NCBI GenBank assembly: GCA_005799205.1
Contig: SYHM01000177.1
Coordinates: forward strand, 1-6,039
Reading direction: 5' to 3'
Source: Planctomycetia bacterium
Lineage (GTDB): Bacteria > Planctomycetota > Phycisphaerae > Phycisphaerales > SM1A02
Length of the DNA: 6,039 nucleotides
The notes beneath the pieces were generated by a model. The model was not told where the DNA came from. It saw only the letters and a list, made by a program, of their open reading frames with translations, and ran no database searches. A program made the position numbers and the translations under genes. Each line of letters begins with the position of its first letter. Position 1 is the first letter of the stretch. Of the stretch, positions 5,695 to 6,039 are shown in pieces.

Positions 5695-6039
5695 GTGACT
5701 CATCCGCGGGTCCGACCGCGGTTGATCGGTACGCGCGTGTGCGTGACGCGATGCTCGCGTTTCGCGATGCGCGCGAGTGGAAGCAGTTTCACGATCCAAA
5801 GAATCTTGCCGAAGGGTTGACGCTCGAGGCGGCTGAGTTGCTCGAGGTCTTTCAATGGAAGTCAACCGAAGAGTCGCGGGCACTCGTGAGTGACCCTGCG
5901 GCGCGCGCCAAGGTCGAAGAAGAAGTTGCGGACTGCTTCTTGTTCTGTGTGCTCATGTGCGATGCATTTGGCATTGACTTGATTGATGGGGCACAGAAGA
6001 AGATTGCGCTGAACGCGCAGCGGTACCCAGTTGAGAAGT
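5691..6039 (+). CDS. MazG-like nucleotide pyrophosphohydrolase (3' truncated)
   Basis: The visible 116 residues start at ATG 5691, overlapping the cyclophilin stop, and run open to the right edge. The sequence fits the all-alpha NTP-PPase superfamily (MazG-like, RS21-C6/dCTPase-like branch), which cleaves nucleoside triphosphates to monophosphate and pyrophosphate and helps clear non-canonical nucleotides. Visible landmarks are FRDAREWKQFHDPKNLAEGL (24-43), the Mg-binding ExxE pair Glu 46 and Glu 49 in LEAAELLEVFQW (45-56), ExxD with Glu 78 and Asp 81 in EEEVADC (76-82), and the closing NAQRYPVEK (108-116). The 28-residue gap between ExxE and ExxD fits the E-x2-E-x12-28-E-x2-D family pattern. 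NAQRYPVEK usually falls near the C-terminus in this family, so only a few residues are probably missing. A weak AAGG (5677-5680) lies ten bases upstream. Confidence 0.92.
   Translation, partial: MSDSSAGPTAVDRYARVRDAMLAFRDAREWKQFHDPKNLAEGLTLEAAELLEVFQWKSTEESRALVSDPAARAKVEEEVADCFLFCVLMCDAFGIDLIDGAQKKIALNAQRYPVEK

Noticed and set aside
1..6039. Mobile elements, CRISPR arrays, phage genes and defence modules
   Set aside because: I saw no transposase or integrase motifs, no terminal inverted repeats, no regularly spaced direct repeats and no change of composition along the window. The tRNA gene has no duplicated 3' end that would mark an integration site.

Overview
The window is a gene-dense stretch of bacterial chromosome with GC-rich, strongly coding-biased DNA. 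It has seven protein genes on the + strand (the first and last cut by the window edges) and one tRNA gene on the - strand. No transposase, integrase, CRISPR array, phage gene or toxin module is visible. The gene content (a Gld-type ABC trio, a divergent ClpS and a signal-peptide protein of unknown family), the sparse Shine-Dalgarno sites and the -10-like boxes close to start codons would suit a member of the Planctomycetota, perhaps near Phycisphaerales. That assignment is inference from general resemblance and is weak.

Left part (2-3245): a three-gene ABC exporter operon made of an ATPase (5' truncated), an ABC-2 type six-helix permease and a large GldG-like auxiliary protein. Consecutive genes overlap by ATGA, so they are probably translationally coupled and build one membrane complex. 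The substrate cannot be read from the sequence.

Middle (3246-3684): a 55-residue, cysteine-bearing single-helix membrane protein with the best ribosome binding site in the window (3295-3462). It faces a tRNA-Cys(GCA) gene on the - strand (3523-3596), which has its own hairpin-plus-T-tract terminator (3485-3520). The 88 bases between the tRNA and clpS must hold divergent promoters; only weak candidates are visible.

Right part (3685-6039): clpS, the N-degron adaptor of the ClpAP/ClpCP protease, is coupled by ATGA to an exported protein of unknown function. That protein carries two diverged copies of an about 80-residue domain separated by a Pro/Ala/Val-rich linker, and it is the most novel-looking gene here. 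After a 49-base gap come a cytoplasmic cyclophilin-type prolyl isomerase and, again through ATGA, a MazG-like nucleotide pyrophosphohydrolase that runs off the right edge.

Two window-wide signals stand out. Four of the gene junctions use the same ATGA stop/start overlap. The palindrome CGATCG is about seven times more frequent than base composition predicts (hand count). I see no convincing new multi-gene system. The best leads are the duplicated-domain exported protein, the small Cys-rich membrane protein and the atypical ClpS.
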